Below, one piece after another: positions 1 through 10,552 of a stretch of 64,000 nucleotides of DNA. Made by a program: the position numbers and the translations under genes. The notes beneath the pieces were generated by a model. It was not told where the DNA came from. It did not search any database and worked only from the letters and a program-made list of their open reading frames with translations. The DNA is from Geodermatophilus obscurus (GTDB taxonomy: Bacteria; Actinomycetota; Actinomycetes; Mycobacteriales; Geodermatophilaceae): positions 124,001-188,000 of the forward strand of contig NZ_FOWE01000007.1 in assembly GCF_900115395.1 (NCBI RefSeq), given 5' to 3'. The stretch's first letter is position 1. Every line of letters starts with the position of its first letter.

Positions 1-1900
1 TGGGGATGGCCCAGCCGTTCTGGCCGTCGAACCACTCGTCCCACCAGCCGTCGCGGATGGAGAGGTTGAGCCCGCCGTTGAGCGCGGCCTTCATCCCCGA
101 GGTGCCACAGGCCTCCAGCGGCCGCAGCGGGTTGTTCAGCCAGACGTCGCAGCCCCAGTAGAGGTAGCGGGCCATCCCGATGTCGTAGCCGGGCAGGAAG
201 GCGATCCGGTGCCGGATGGCGGGGTCGTCGGCAAACTTCACCATGTGCTGGATGAGCTGCTTGCCGCCGTCGTCGGCCGGGTGGCTCTTGCCGGCGATGA
301 CCAGCTGGATCGGCCGCTCGTCGTCGAGGAGCAGGGCCCGCAGCCGCTCGGGATCGCGCAGCATCAGGGTCAGCCGCTTGTAGGACGGCACCCGGCGGGC
401 GAAGCCGATGGTGAGCACGTCGGGGTCGAAGGCGCTGTCGGTCCAGCCGACCTCCGCCTCGGCCGAGCCGCGGGACAGCGCGGTCTCGCGCAGCCGGCGG
501 CGGACCTCGTCCACCAGCCGGGCGCGCAGCATCCGGCGGGTCGCCCACAGCTCCGACGCGGGGATGCGGTCGACGCCGTCGAAGGACGCCGACCCCTGGC
601 CCTCGAACGGGTCGCCGGTGGAGGTCTGGGTGCCCAGCTCCACCAGCTCGCGCGCCGTCCAGGTGGGGGCGTGCACACCGTTGGTGATCGAGCCGATCGG
701 GACGTCGGTCTCGTCGAAGCCCGGCCACAGGCCGTTGAACATGCCGCGGCTGACGTGCCCGTGCAGCCGGCTGACGCCGTTGGCCCGCTGACCCAGCCGC
801 AGGCCCATGTACGCCATGTTGAACTTCGCCGGGTCCTCCTCCGCGCCCAGCGGGATGAGGTGCTCGAGCGGGACGCCGAAGCCGGCGAAGTAGCGCTCGA
901 TCAGCGCCCGCGGGAAGCGGTCGATGCCGGCCGGGACGGGGGTGTGCGTGGTGAACACCGTGCCCGCCCGGACCGCCTGCAGCGCCTCGGCGAACGTCAG
1001 CCCGTGGGACTCGGTCAGCTCGCGGATCCGCTCGACGCCCTGGAAGCCGGCGTGACCCTCGTTGGCGTGGAACACCTCCGGCTGTGGGGTGCCGGTGAGC
1101 TGGCAGTAGGCGCGCAGCGCCCGCACCCCGCCGATGCCCAGCAGCATCTCCTGGCGCAGGCGGTGGTCCTCGTCGCCGCCGTAGAGCCGGTCGGTGACGC
1201 CGCGCTCGGCCGGGGTGTTCTCCTCGATGTCGCTGTCGAGCAGCAGCAGCGACACCCGGCCCACCTGCGCGCGCCACACGTGGGCGTGCAGGGTGCGGCC
1301 CTCGGGCAGCGGCACGGAGATGACGGCGGCCGACCCGTCGGGCTGGCGCAGCAGCTTGACCGGCAGGCCGTGCGGGTCCAGCGCCGGGTAGTGCTCGAGC
1401 TGCCAGCCGTCGGCCGACAGGCCCTGCTCGAAGTAGCCGGCGCGGTAGAGCAGGCCGACGCCGATGAGCGGCACGCCCAGGTCGGAGGCGGCCTTGAGGT
1501 GGTCGCCGGCGAGGATGCCCAGGCCGCCGGAGTACTGCGGCAGCACCTCGGTGATGCCGAACTCGGCGGAGAAGTAGGCGATGCTGCGGGGCGCCTCGGG
1601 CCCCAGCGACTGGTACCAGTGCTCGGAGGAGAGGTAGTCCTCGAGGTCGTCGACGACGTCCTGCAGCCGGCGGAGGAAGCGGCGGTCGGCCGACAGGGTG
1701 GCCAGCCGCTCGGCGGAGACCTCCCCGAGCACCTTGACCGGGTCGTTGTTGCACCGCCGCCACAGGTCCGGGTCGAGCGCCTCGAAGAGGTCCCTCGTCT
1801 CCGGGTGCCATGACCAGCGCAGGTTCATGACCAGCTGGGAGAGGGGCGTGAGCGCCTCGGGGAGGGACGCCCGGACGGTGAACCGACGGAGTGCTCGCAC
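1..1900 (-). CDS. glgP: Alpha-glucan (glycogen/maltodextrin) phosphorylase, C-terminus beyond window
   Basis: Catalyses phosphorolysis of alpha-1,4-glucans to glucose 1-phosphate with PLP as cofactor, in the cytosol. The protein starts at a GTG at 1900 and reads MRALRRFTVRASLPEAL, then LVMNLRWSWHPET, the typical N-terminus of the long actinobacterial phosphorylases. Near the window edge it contains ACGTSGMKAALNGGLN; the Lys there (residue 604) is the expected PLP Schiff-base lysine. About 633 codons are present; family members run to roughly 850 residues, so the C-terminal part is missing from the window. It is divergent from the glgE operon, as in mycobacteria (Rv1328/Rv1327). The long plus-strand frame across it is a shadow. 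Confidence 0.95.
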   Translation of the reverse strand, partial: MRALRRFTVRASLPEALTPLSQLVMNLRWSWHPETRDLFEALDPDLWRRCNNDPVKVLGEVSAERLATLSADRRFLRRLQDVVDDLEDYLSSEHWYQSLGPEAPRSIAYFSAEFGITEVLPQYSGGLGILAGDHLKAASDLGVPLIGVGLLYRAGYFEQGLSADGWQLEHYPALDPHGLPVKLLRQPDGSAAVISVPLPEGRTLHAHVWRAQVGRVSLLLLDSDIEENTPAERGVTDRLYGGDEDHRLRQEMLLGIGGVRALRAYCQLTGTPQPEVFHANEGHAGFQGVERIRELTESHGLTFAEALQAVRAGTVFTTHTPVPAGIDRFPRALIERYFAGFGVPLEHLIPLGAEEDPAKFNMAYMGLRLGQRANGVSRLHGHVSRGMFNGLWPGFDETDVPIGSITNGVHAPTWTARELVELGTQTSTGDPFEGQGSASFDGVDRIPASELWATRRMLRARLVDEVRRRLRETALSRGSAEAEVGWTDSAFDPDVLTIGFARRVPSYKRLTLMLRDPERLRALLLDDERPIQLVIAGKSHPADDGGKQLIQHMVKFADDPAIRHRIAFLPGYDIGMARYLYWGCDVWLNNPLRPLEACGTSGMKAALNGGLNLSIRDGWWDEWFDGQNGWAIP

Positions 1901-1906
1901 GCCGGG

Positions 1907-1912
1907 AGCCTA
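1907..1912 (-). promoter_or_regulatory. Putative -10 element of glgP (leaderless)
   Basis: On the minus strand TAGGCT lies 6 nt before the GTG of glgP. This TANNNT spacing would place the transcript start at the start codon. No Shine-Dalgarno sequence is possible in that gap. No convincing -35 is seen. Confidence 0.4.
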
Positions 1913-2029
1913 GCCACGGACCGCGGCCGGGACAGGTCGGAGGCGGCACCCCGCGGCCCCCGGTACCGGCCCCCGGCAGTCCGCCGGACGCCGCTCCGCG
2001 GCCGAGGTGTGGGCGGCCCCCGTCGTGGA

Positions 2030-2035
2030 TAGCGT
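2030..2035 (+). promoter_or_regulatory. Putative -10 element of the glgE operon (leaderless)
   Basis: TAGCGT lies 7 nt before the ATG at 2043, compatible with a leaderless mRNA beginning at the ATG. Its placement argues against the in-frame GTG at 2007 as the true start. The -35 region is not recognisable. Confidence 0.4.
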
Positions 2036-2042
2036 GGCCGGG

Positions 2043-4070
2043 ATGACTCGCCGCCCTGACCTCCGCCTCGGCATCACCGATGTCGCCCCCGTCGTGTCGT
2101 GCGGGTCTTTCTCGGCCCGTGCCGTGGTCGGCGAGCACGTGCCGGTGACGGCCACCGTGTTCCGCGAGGGTCACGACGCCGTCGCGGCCGAGGTCGTCTG
2201 GACCGCGCCCGACGGGACCCGCGGGGCGTTCACCCGCATGCGCCGCTACGGCGAGCAGCCCGACCGCTGGATCGCCACGGTCGTCCCCGACCGCGAGGGC
2301 CGCTGGACCTTCCGGGTGGAGGCGTGGAGCGACCCGCTGGCCACCTGGCACCACGCCGTCGAGGTGAAGATCGACGCCGGTCAGGGCCCCGGTGAGCTGG
2401 CCAACGACCTCGAGGAGGGCGCCCGGCTGCTCGAGCGCGTGGCCGCCGACGCCGACGAGACCTGGCGCGCCCGGCTCACCGACGCCGCGGCCGCGCTGCG
2501 CGACCCCTCCCTCACCCTGCACGACCGGGTGGCGCCGGCGCTGGCGGCGGCCGTGCAGGAGTACCTCGACGCGCACCCCGTCCGCGAGCTGGTCACCCCG
2601 ACGGCCGACCACGAGGTGTGGGTCGACCGCCGGCAGGCGCTCTACGGCTCCTGGTACGAGTTCTTCCCGCGCTCGGAGGGCCCGGTCGTGGGCGGCGAGC
2701 CGACGCACGGCACGTTCGCCACCGCCTCCGACCGGCTTCCGGCGATCGCCGAGATGGGCTTCGACGTCGTCTACCTGCCGCCGATCCACCCGATCGGCAC
2801 GGTCAACCGCAAGGGCCCCAACACCGCCCAGTACCCCGGCGGCAACCCGCACGAGATCGGGCCCGACGACGTCGGCTCGCCGTGGGCGATCGGCAGCGCC
2901 GAGGGCGGCCACGACGCCGTCCACCCGCAGCTGGGCACGATGGACGACTTCCGCGCCTTCGTCGCCCGCACGCGGGGCCTGGGCATGGAGGTCGCCCTGG
3001 ACCTCGCGCTGCAGGCCGCCCCCGACCACCCCTGGGTGGCCGAGCACCCCGAGTGGTTCACCACCAAGCCCGACGGCACCATCGCCTACGCGGAGAACCC
3101 GCCGAAGAAGTACCAGGACATCTACCCGGTCAACTTCGACAACGACCCCGAGGGCATCTACGCCGAGGTGCTGCGCGTCGTCCGGGTGTGGATGGACGCC
3201 GGCGTGCGGGTCTTCCGCGTCGACAACCCGCACACCAAGCCGCTGGACTTCTGGCACTGGCTGATCTGGACGGTCAAGGAGACCGACCCCGACGTGCTCT
3301 TCCTCGCCGAGGCCTTCACCCGGCCGGCGATGATGCACCAGCTCGCGCGGATCGGGTTCACGCAGTCCTACACGTACTTCACGTGGCGGACCGCGCGCGA
3401 CGAGATCGAGGACTACGGCCGCGAGCTCGCCGAGAACGCGCACTACATGCGGCCCAACTTCTTCGTGAACACCCCCGACATCCTGCACGCGAGCCTGCAG
3501 TACGGCGGGCCGCCGATGTTCAAGATCCGGGCGGTGCTCGCGTCGATGCTCAGCCCGACCTGGGGCGTCTACTCCGGCTACGAGCTCTACGAGCACGTGG
3601 CGGTGCGGCCGGGCAGCGAGGAGTACCTCGACAGCGAGAAGTACCGGCTGCGCCCCCGCGACTGGGCCGGCGCGGAGGCCGCCGGCCGCAGCCTCGCCCC
3701 CTACCTGACACGGCTCAACGAGATCCGCCGGCAGCACCCCGCGCTGCAGCAGCTGCGCACCCTGCGGTTCCACGCGGTCGACAACCCGAACCTGATCTGC
3801 TTCTCCAAGACCGACCCCGGCTCGCAGGACGCGGTGCTGGTGGTCTGCGCCCTCGACAGCCACTCCCGCCAGATCGGGACGACGTCGCTGGACCTGCCGG
3901 CGCTGGGCCTGGACTGGCACGAGCGGTTCGCCGTCACCGACGAGCTCACCGGCGCCCGCTACGACTGGGGCCAGTTCAACTACGTCGAGCTCGACCCCTA
4001 CTGGGAGCCCGCTCACGTCCTCTCGGTGCACCTCCCGCGGCCGGTGACCTGGCCGCCGCCGGTCGCCTGA
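2043..4070 (+). CDS. glgE: Alpha-1,4-glucan:maltose-1-phosphate maltosyltransferase (GH13_3)
   Basis: Transfers maltosyl units from maltose 1-phosphate onto alpha-glucan chains (EC 2.4.99.16), the committed polymerisation step of the GlgE pathway. The 675-residue protein has an N-terminal beta domain (about 1-110) followed by a GH13 barrel with [17 protein letters not shown]. The nucleophile Asp394 lies in [16 protein letters not shown] and the acid/base Glu423 in [10 protein letters not shown]. These residue numbers agree with those known for Streptomyces coelicolor GlgE I, which supports the ATG at 2043 over the upstream GTG at 2007. First gene of the operon glgE-treS-pep2-glgB; 49 nt separate it from treS. 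Confidence 0.97.
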   Translation: MTRRPDLRLGITDVAPVVSCGSFSARAVVGEHVPVTATVFREGHDAVAAEVVWTAPDGTRGAFTRMRRYGEQPDRWIATVVPDREGRWTFRVEAWSDPLATWHHAVEVKIDAGQGPGELANDLEEGARLLERVAADADETWRARLTDAAAALRDPSLTLHDRVAPALAAAVQEYLDAHPVRELVTPTADHEVWVDRRQALYGSWYEFFPRSEGPVVGGEPTHGTFATASDRLPAIAEMGFDVVYLPPIHPIGTVNRKGPNTAQYPGGNPHEIGPDDVGSPWAIGSAEGGHDAVHPQLGTMDDFRAFVARTRGLGMEVALDLALQAAPDHPWVAEHPEWFTTKPDGTIAYAENPPKKYQDIYPVNFDNDPEGIYAEVLRVVRVWMDAGVRVFRVDNPHTKPLDFWHWLIWTVKETDPDVLFLAEAFTRPAMMHQLARIGFTQSYTYFTWRTARDEIEDYGRELAENAHYMRPNFFVNTPDILHASLQYGGPPMFKIRAVLASMLSPTWGVYSGYELYEHVAVRPGSEEYLDSEKYRLRPRDWAGAEAAGRSLAPYLTRLNEIRRQHPALQQLRTLRFHAVDNPNLICFSKTDPGSQDAVLVVCALDSHSRQIGTTSLDLPALGLDWHERFAVTDELTGARYDWGQFNYVELDPYWEPAHVLSVHLPRPVTWPPPVA

Positions 4071-4119
4071 GCGCCCGCCCCACCCCCGGACCACCCACAC
4101 GCGAGGACGACCCGCACCG

Positions 4120-5970
4120 ATGACGCTCCCCGTGCCCGACTCCCCCGACCGCGGCGCCGGCCTGCCCGCGCGCGGAACCGACCCGCTGTGGTTCCAGCGC
4201 GCCGTCTTCTACGAGGTGCTCGTCCGCGGCTTCGCCGACAGCAACGCCGACGGCATCGGCGACCTCCGCGGCATGATCGACAAACTCGACTACCTGCAGT
4301 GGCTCGGTGTCGACTGCCTGTGGCTGCCGCCGTTCTTCGCCTCGCCGCTGCGCGACGGCGGCTACGACGTCAGCGACTACACCGCGGTGCTGCCGGAGTT
4401 CGGCGACATCGAGGACTTCGAGGAGTTCCTCGGCGAGGCCCACCGCCGCGGCATCCGCGTGATCATCGACTTCGTCATGAACCACACCTCGGACCAGCAC
4501 CCCTGGTTCCAGGCCAGCCGCAGCGACCCCGAGGGCCCCTACGGCGACTTCTACGTGTGGGCCGACGACGACACCGGCTACGCCGACGCACGGATCATCT
4601 TCGTCGACACCGAGAGCTCGAACTGGACGTTCGACCCGGTGCGCAAGCAGTACTTCTGGCACCGCTTCTTCTCCCACCAGCCCGACCTGAACTTCGAGAA
4701 CCCGCGGGTGCAGGAGGCGATCATCGACGCCCTGCGCTTCTGGCTGGACCTGGGCATCGACGGCTTCCGGCTCGACGCCGTCCCCTACCTGTTCGAGGAG
4801 GAGGGGACCAACGGTGAGAACCTCCCCCGCACCCACGAGTTCCTCAAGCACGTGCGCAAGGTGGTCGACGCCGACTACCCCGACCGCGTGCTGCTGTGCG
4901 AGGCCAACCAGTGGCCGGCCGACGTCGTCGAGTACTTCGGCGAGAACGGCGACGAGTGCCAGATGGCCTTCCACTTCCCGGTGATGCCGCGCCTGTTCAT
5001 GGCCGCCCGCCGGGAGCAGCGCTTCCCGATCTCGGAGATCATGGCGCAGACGCCGGCCATCCCCGACAACTGCCAGTGGGGCATCTTCCTGCGCAACCAC
5101 GACGAGCTGACCCTCGAGATGGTCACCGACGAGGAGCGCGACTACATGTGGGCGGAGTACGCCAAGGACCCCCGCATGAAGGCCAACATCGGCATCCGCC
5201 GCCGGCTGGCGCCGCTGCTGGAGAACGATCTCAACACCCTCGAGCTGTTCAACGCGCTGCTGCTCTCGCTGCCCGGCTCGCCGGTCCTCTACTACGGTGA
5301 CGAGATCGGGATGGGCGACAACATCTGGCTCGGCGACCGCGACGGCGTCCGCACACCGATGCAGTGGACGCCCGACCGCAACGGCGGCTTCTCCACCGCC
5401 GACCCGCAGCGGATGTACCTGCCGCTGAACCAGGACCCGGTCTACGGCTACCAGACCACCAACGTCGAGGCGCAGCTGCGCAACACCAACTCGATGCTGC
5501 AGTGGATCCGCCGGATGATCGCCGTCCGCAAGGAGCACCCGACCTTCGGGCGGGGCACCTACGAGGAGATCGGCTCGCGCAACCCCACGGTGCTGTCGTT
5601 CGTCCGCGAGTTCGGCGACGACATCGTGCTGTGCGTCAACAACCTCTCGCGCTTCCCGCAGCCGGTGGAGCTGGACCTGCGCCGCTTCGAGGGATACACC
5701 CCCGTCGAGCTCACCGGGCGGGTCGAGTTCCCGCAGATCGGCGTCCTGCCCTACATGCTCACCCTCGCCGGGCACGGCTTCTACTGGTTCGAGCTGTCCC
5801 GGCCCACCGAGCCGGTCGAGGTGCCGGCCGAACACGAGAGCACCGAGAGCAGCCCGCTGGCCGACTCGCTGCTGGCCTCCGGGCTGGTCCGCGAGGCCGA
5901 GGAGATCCCGGGCGGCAGCGACACCCGTACCGGAGCCGACGTCCCGACCAGCACCGGAGGTGCCCGATGA
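4120..5970 (+). CDS. treS: Trehalose synthase (maltose alpha-D-glucosyltransferase, GH13_16)
   Basis: Interconverts trehalose and maltose and so supplies maltose to the downstream kinase. The 616-residue protein shows the TreS N-terminus ([18 protein letters not shown]), [14 protein letters not shown], the nucleophile Asp219 in [18 protein letters not shown], the acid/base Glu261 in LLCEANQWP, and transition-state stabiliser Asp328 in [13 protein letters not shown]-terminal beta domain follows, then an acidic tail of about 50 residues. Its TGA overlaps the ATG of pep2 (ATGA), so translational coupling is likely. TreS and Pep2 are separate polypeptides here, not the fusion seen in some actinobacteria. 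Confidence 0.97.
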   Translation: MTLPVPDSPDRGAGLPARGTDPLWFQRAVFYEVLVRGFADSNADGIGDLRGMIDKLDYLQWLGVDCLWLPPFFASPLRDGGYDVSDYTAVLPEFGDIEDFEEFLGEAHRRGIRVIIDFVMNHTSDQHPWFQASRSDPEGPYGDFYVWADDDTGYADARIIFVDTESSNWTFDPVRKQYFWHRFFSHQPDLNFENPRVQEAIIDALRFWLDLGIDGFRLDAVPYLFEEEGTNGENLPRTHEFLKHVRKVVDADYPDRVLLCEANQWPADVVEYFGENGDECQMAFHFPVMPRLFMAARREQRFPISEIMAQTPAIPDNCQWGIFLRNHDELTLEMVTDEERDYMWAEYAKDPRMKANIGIRRRLAPLLENDLNTLELFNALLLSLPGSPVLYYGDEIGMGDNIWLGDRDGVRTPMQWTPDRNGGFSTADPQRMYLPLNQDPVYGYQTTNVEAQLRNTNSMLQWIRRMIAVRKEHPTFGRGTYEEIGSRNPTVLSFVREFGDDIVLCVNNLSRFPQPVELDLRRFEGYTPVELTGRVEFPQIGVLPYMLTLAGHGFYWFELSRPTEPVEVPAEHESTESSPLADSLLASGLVREAEEIPGGSDTRTGADVPTSTGGAR

Positions 5971-7358
5971 GCACAGCCCTCGCGGAGGTGCTGCGGGAGT
6001 GGATGCCCCACCAGCGCTGGTTCGGCGGCAAGGGCCGAGAGTGGGCCGAGGTCAGCGAGGAGGGGTTCTTCCTCTCCCGCAGTGAGCCGGTGGTCTCGGT
6101 GCACCGCGTGCGGGTCACCTACGCCGACGGCGCCGGGGAGACCTACCTGGTCCCCCTGTCGTGGCGGACCCACCCCGAGGAGGACCTCAGCTCGGCGTTC
6201 GTCGGCGCGGTGCCGGGCAAGGACGCCGAGGGCGCCGACCGGGAGAACTACGCCTACGACGCGATGCGCGACCGCGACGCCACCACGCCGTGGCTGACGC
6301 ACCTGGTGGCGGCCTCGACCGTCGGCCCGATGCACTTCCACCCGGCCGGGGTCGCGCCCATCCCGGAGGGCGTTCCCGGCGACATCGTCTCCACCGAGCA
6401 GAGCAACACCTCGCTGGTCTACGGCCAGGACGCCATCTTCAAGCTGTTCCGCCGGCTCGACCCCGGGCTCAACCCCGACGTCGAGATCGGTGAGGCGCTG
6501 CGGCGGACGGAGAACCCGCACATCGCGCCGCTGCTCGGGCACGTCGAGATCGACGACCCCGACCCGGCGAACGAGCCCGCCACGGTCGCGATGCTGCAGA
6601 CCTTCGTGCGGGGGGCCAGCGACGGGTGGCGGCTGGCCACGGCCAGCGTGCGCGACCTCTACGCCGAGGGCGACCTGCACGCCGACGAGGTCGGCGGGGA
6701 CTTCGCCGCCGACAGCGAGCGGCTGGGCGCGGCCACCGCCTCGGTGCACGCCGACCTCGCCCGGGTGCTGCCCACCGAGCCGGCCGACCGCGAGTGGTTC
6801 ACCGCCACCGCGGAGGCGATGCGGTCCCGGCTGGACGCGGCGCTGGCGGTCGTCCCGCAGCTCGAGGAGCACCTCGCCGGGCTGCGGGCGGTCTACGCGG
6901 CGGTGGCCGACAGCGGCGACGACGTCGTGCGCCAGCGGGTGCACGGCGACTACCACCTCGGCCAGGTGCTGCGGACGGCGACCGGCTGGGTGGTGCTGGA
7001 CTTCGAGGGCGAGCCGGCCCGCCCGCTGGCCGAGCGGCGGCAGCTCGACAGCCCGCTGCGGGACGTCGCCGGCATGCTGCGCAGCTTCGACTACGCCGCA
7101 CGTCACATGCTCGTCGAGCAACCCGACGACTCCCAGCGCGCGTACCGGGCGCAGGAGTGGGCAGTGCGCAACCGCGGCGCCTTCTGCACGGGCTACTCGG
7201 CGGCGAGCGGGATCGACCCGTGCGGGGACTCCCCGCTCCTGCGGGCCCTCGAGGCGGACAAGGCCGTGTACGAGTGCGTCTACGAGGCGCGCAACCGGCC
7301 GAACTGGCTGATGATCCCGCTGCAGTCCCTCTCCCGGCTCACCGCCGGGGAATCCTGA
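5967..7358 (+). CDS. pep2: Maltokinase
   Basis: Phosphorylates maltose with ATP to maltose 1-phosphate (EC 2.7.1.175), the donor used by GlgE. The ATG at 5967 overlaps the treS stop, giving 463 residues with the characteristic start [15 protein letters not shown]. The kinase-like C-lobe has the phosphotransfer loop [12 protein letters not shown] and the metal-binding [14 protein letters not shown], both typical of Mak/Pep2. A longer in-frame extension upstream (from 5364) lies wholly inside treS and is rejected. 118 nt separate it from glgB. Confidence 0.95.
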   Translation: MSTALAEVLREWMPHQRWFGGKGREWAEVSEEGFFLSRSEPVVSVHRVRVTYADGAGETYLVPLSWRTHPEEDLSSAFVGAVPGKDAEGADRENYAYDAMRDRDATTPWLTHLVAASTVGPMHFHPAGVAPIPEGVPGDIVSTEQSNTSLVYGQDAIFKLFRRLDPGLNPDVEIGEALRRTENPHIAPLLGHVEIDDPDPANEPATVAMLQTFVRGASDGWRLATASVRDLYAEGDLHADEVGGDFAADSERLGAATASVHADLARVLPTEPADREWFTATAEAMRSRLDAALAVVPQLEEHLAGLRAVYAAVADSGDDVVRQRVHGDYHLGQVLRTATGWVVLDFEGEPARPLAERRQLDSPLRDVAGMLRSFDYAARHMLVEQPDDSQRAYRAQEWAVRNRGAFCTGYSAASGIDPCGDSPLLRALEADKAVYECVYEARNRPNWLMIPLQSLSRLTAGES

Positions 7359-7476
7359 GGTCCCCTCCGGAGGACTCCCCCCAGGAGGACCCGGCACGGT
7401 GGACTCGGCACGGAGGACGCAGCACGGGGGCACCCCAGCGCGACACGTACGCAGACGAGAGGACGGCAGAGCGACG

Positions 7477-10341
7477 ATGACCGACCCGACACTCCCTCCG
7501 GGGACGCCCACCGCCCACGAGACCGCGGACGCGCCGGCCTCCAAGGAGGAGCTGCAGCGGGTGGTCGAGGAGCGCGCCGCCCAGGCCGAGGCCGCTGAGG
7601 CCGAGCCGGTCGTGAACCCCACCCCGGCCAAGAAGGCCGCCGCGAAGAGGGCACCGGCTAAGAAGGCCCCCGCCAAGAAGGCCGCCGCGAAGAAGGCGCC
7701 CGCGAAGAAGGCCCCCGCCGCGACGGCGACCGCAGCCGACGGCGACGCCCCGGTGAAGGCGACCCGCAAGCGCGCCCCCGGGAAGCGGACGGTCGCCGAC
7801 ACCATCGCCGAGCCCACGGCCGACGTCATGGCGGAGCAGGGTGGTACGGCCACGCCCGTCGTCGCTCCGGCGCCGATCGCCGAGCCCGCCTCACCGTCGG
7901 GGGCGCCCGCGGGGCAGCCCACGCCGCCCGACCCCGACCCGGCGGGGCCCTCGACCCCGCAGGCACCCGCGGAGTCGCCGTCCGAGTCGCCTTCGGAGTC
8001 CCCCTCCGAGCCGCCCGCCGACGTCGCATCGGCGCCGGCCACCGACGGTGGCGGCCTGGCCTCCGGCGCCGGCGGCGAGGGCACGCACGGCGGGACCGAC
8101 GACGTCACCGAGGAGGACCTGCGGGCGATCGTCGACGGCTGGTCGCGCGACCCGCACCGGGTCCTCGGCGCCCACCCGTCCGGTGACGGCTGGGTGGTGC
8201 GGTGCCTGCGTCCCGACGCGTCCGCCGTCGTCGTCGTCGACCAGGACGACAGCCGCTACGAGGCGCGCCGGGTCCACGCCGGCGGCGTCTTCGAGGCGCC
8301 CCTCCCCGCCCAGCCCGGCGACTACCGGCTGGAGGTCACCTACGGGGAGGACACCTTCACCGTCGACGACCCCTACCGGTGGCTGCCCACCCTCGGCGAG
8401 CTCGACCAGTACCTCATCGGCGAGGGCCGCCACGAGCGGCTGTGGGACGTGCTCGGCGCGCACGTGCGCCGTTACGACACCCCGCGCGGCACCGTCGAGG
8501 GCGTCTCGTTCGCGGTGTGGGCGCCCAACGCCCAGGGCGTGAAGGTCACCGGCGACTTCGACTACTGGGAGGCCCGCGCCTACCCCCTGCGCCAGCTCGG
8601 CGCGATCGGCGTCTGGGAGATCTACCTCCCGGGGGTGCCGGTGGGGAGCCGCTACCGCTTCCACGTGCTCGGCGCCGACGGCGTCTGGCGGGAGAAGGCC
8701 GACCCGATGGCCTTCGCCACCGAGGTGCCGCCGCTCAACGCCTCGGTCGTCACCGAGTCGACCTACGAGTGGCACGACGACGCGTGGCTGGCCGAGCGCG
8801 AGCGCGGGGGCTGGCACGAGCGGCCGATGAGCGTCTACGAGGTGCACCTGGGCTCCTGGCGGCAGGGGCTGTCCTACCGGCAGCTGGCCGACGAGCTCGT
8901 CGACTACGCCGCCTCCGCCGGGTTCACCCACCTGGAGTTCCTCCCCGTCGCCGAGCACCCCTTCGGCGGCTCCTGGGGCTACCAGGTCACCAGCTACTAC
9001 GCCCCGACGTCGCGCTTCGGCAGCCCCGACGACCTGCGCTACCTCGTCGACCGGGCGCACCAGGCCGGGATCGGCGTCATCGTCGACTGGGTGCCCGCGC
9101 ACTTCCCGAAGGACGAGTGGGCGCTGGGCCGCTTCGACGGCACCGCCCTCTACGAGCACGCCGACCCCCGCCGCGGTGAGCAGCCCGACTGGGGCACGCT
9201 GGTGTTCAACTTCGGCCGCACCGAGGTGCGCAACTTCCTCGTCGCCAACGCGCTGTTCTGGTGCCAGGAGTTCCACATCGACGGGCTGCGCGTCGACGCC
9301 GTCGCCTCGATGCTCTACCTCGACTACTCGCGCAAGGACGGCGAGTGGGTGCCCAACGTGCACGGCGGGCGGGAGAACCTGGAGGCGGTGTCCTTCCTCC
9401 AGGAGGTCAACGCGACCGTCTACCGCGAGGTGCCGGGCGTGGTGACCATCGCCGAGGAGTCGACCGCCTGGCCCGGCGTCACCCGGCCCACCCACCTGGG
9501 CGGCCTGGGCTTCGGGTTGAAGTGGAACATGGGCTGGATGCACGACTCGCTGGGCTACGTGGCCCGGCAGCCGGTGCACCGCAGCTACCACCACAACCAG
9601 CTGACGTTCTCGATGATGTACGCCTACTCCGAGAACTACGTGCTCCCCGTCAGCCACGACGAGGTCGTGTACGGCAAGGGCTCGCTGCTGCGGAAGATGC
9701 CCGGCGACCGCTGGCAGCAGCTGGCCGGCGTCCGCGGCTACCTGGCCTACATGTGGTCCCACCCCGGCAAGCAGTTGCTGTTCATGGGCTCGGAGTTCGC
9801 CCAGGACGGCGAGTGGGCGGAGAGCCGCTCGCTGGACTGGTGGCACCTCGACGACCCCGCGCACCGGGGCGTGCTGCAGCTGGTCACCGACCTCAACGCC
9901 CGGTACCGGGAGCTCGAGGCGCTGTGGTCGCTCGACGTCGACCCGGCCGGCTTCCAGTGGATCGACGCCAACGACGCCACGGGCAACGTCATCAGCTTCC
10001 TGCGCTACGGCCGCCCGAAGACGGCGGACGTGCCCACCCCCGCCCAGGCGTCGGAGTCCGGCGACCCCGGGGAGACGCCGGAGGGCGGGCAGACGCCGGG
10101 TCAGGTGCTGGCGGTCGTGTGCAACTTCTCCGGTTCCCCGCACCACGGCTACCGCATCGGCCTGCCCCGCGGCGGCCGCTGGCGGGAGGTGCTCAACACC
10201 GACGCCGAGGGCTACGGCGGCTCGGGCGTCGGCAACTACGGCGGCGTGGACGCCGTCGAGGAGTCGTGGCACGGCCAGCCGTTCTCGGCGACCGTGGCCG
10301 CGCCCCCGCTGGGCACCGTCTGGCTGCTGCACGAGGGCTGA
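7477..10341 (+). CDS. glgB: 1,4-alpha-glucan branching enzyme with long histone-like N-terminal tail
   Basis: Introduces alpha-1,6 branches into the GlgE product (EC 2.4.1.18). The homologous region starts near residue 209 with [20 protein letters not shown], followed by a CBM48 domain ([19 protein letters not shown]) and the GH13_9 barrel: nucleophile Asp607 in [17 protein letters not shown], acid/base Glu660 in [11 protein letters not shown], and [12 protein letters not shown]. Residues 1-208 are an unusual disordered tail with [20 protein letters not shown] repeats (about residues 50-81) and ESPSESPSE repeats (about 166-180). An acidic, Pro-rich insertion lies near residue 850-880. The ATG at 7477 is chosen; an in-frame ATG at 7399 lacks a better Shine-Dalgarno. 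Confidence 0.95.
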   Translation: MTDPTLPPGTPTAHETADAPASKEELQRVVEERAAQAEAAEAEPVVNPTPAKKAAAKRAPAKKAPAKKAAAKKAPAKKAPAATATAADGDAPVKATRKRAPGKRTVADTIAEPTADVMAEQGGTATPVVAPAPIAEPASPSGAPAGQPTPPDPDPAGPSTPQAPAESPSESPSESPSEPPADVASAPATDGGGLASGAGGEGTHGGTDDVTEEDLRAIVDGWSRDPHRVLGAHPSGDGWVVRCLRPDASAVVVVDQDDSRYEARRVHAGGVFEAPLPAQPGDYRLEVTYGEDTFTVDDPYRWLPTLGELDQYLIGEGRHERLWDVLGAHVRRYDTPRGTVEGVSFAVWAPNAQGVKVTGDFDYWEARAYPLRQLGAIGVWEIYLPGVPVGSRYRFHVLGADGVWREKADPMAFATEVPPLNASVVTESTYEWHDDAWLAERERGGWHERPMSVYEVHLGSWRQGLSYRQLADELVDYAASAGFTHLEFLPVAEHPFGGSWGYQVTSYYAPTSRFGSPDDLRYLVDRAHQAGIGVIVDWVPAHFPKDEWALGRFDGTALYEHADPRRGEQPDWGTLVFNFGRTEVRNFLVANALFWCQEFHIDGLRVDAVASMLYLDYSRKDGEWVPNVHGGRENLEAVSFLQEVNATVYREVPGVVTIAEESTAWPGVTRPTHLGGLGFGLKWNMGWMHDSLGYVARQPVHRSYHHNQLTFSMMYAYSENYVLPVSHDEVVYGKGSLLRKMPGDRWQQLAGVRGYLAYMWSHPGKQLLFMGSEFAQDGEWAESRSLDWWHLDDPAHRGVLQLVTDLNARYRELEALWSLDVDPAGFQWIDANDATGNVISFLRYGRPKTADVPTPAQASESGDPGETPEGGQTPGQVLAVVCNFSGSPHHGYRIGLPRGGRWREVLNTDAEGYGGSGVGNYGGVDAVEESWHGQPFSATVAAPPLGTVWLLHEG

Positions 10342-10374
10342 CCGCCGGGCACGACCGGGCCGCGAGGACCGACG

Positions 10375-10412
10375 ACGGGGCCGTCCCACCCGCTGGAGTG
10401 GGGCGGCCCCGT
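10375..10412 (+). terminator. GC hairpin terminator after glgB
   Basis: A 15-bp stem (ACGGGGCCGTCCCAC paired with GTGGGGCGGCCCCGT, one G-U pair) with an 8-nt loop follows the glgB stop by 33 nt. There is no U-tract, as is usual in such genomes. It marks the end of the glg operon. Confidence 0.75.
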
Positions 10413-10552
10413 GCCGTGCGCGGACCCGTTCCGCGCCGACCCCTGCCCGTGCATCATGGCCCGGCTCCGCGCCGCCCCGGCGGCGCGGACCGGTCCCCCG
10501 CGCACCCGGCTCCCCGGGTGCCAGCACCCGGCAGAGAAGGAACCCCGGCTCC

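Noticed and set aside
209-1813. Plus-strand frame of 534 codons opposite glgP
   Set aside because: Antisense shadow; glgP has PLP-site and N-terminal signatures on the minus strand.
7399-7476. Longer GlgB start at 7399
   Set aside because: It would add 26 residues with no family similarity; the ATG at 7477 follows a GAGAGGA-like site and is the better start.
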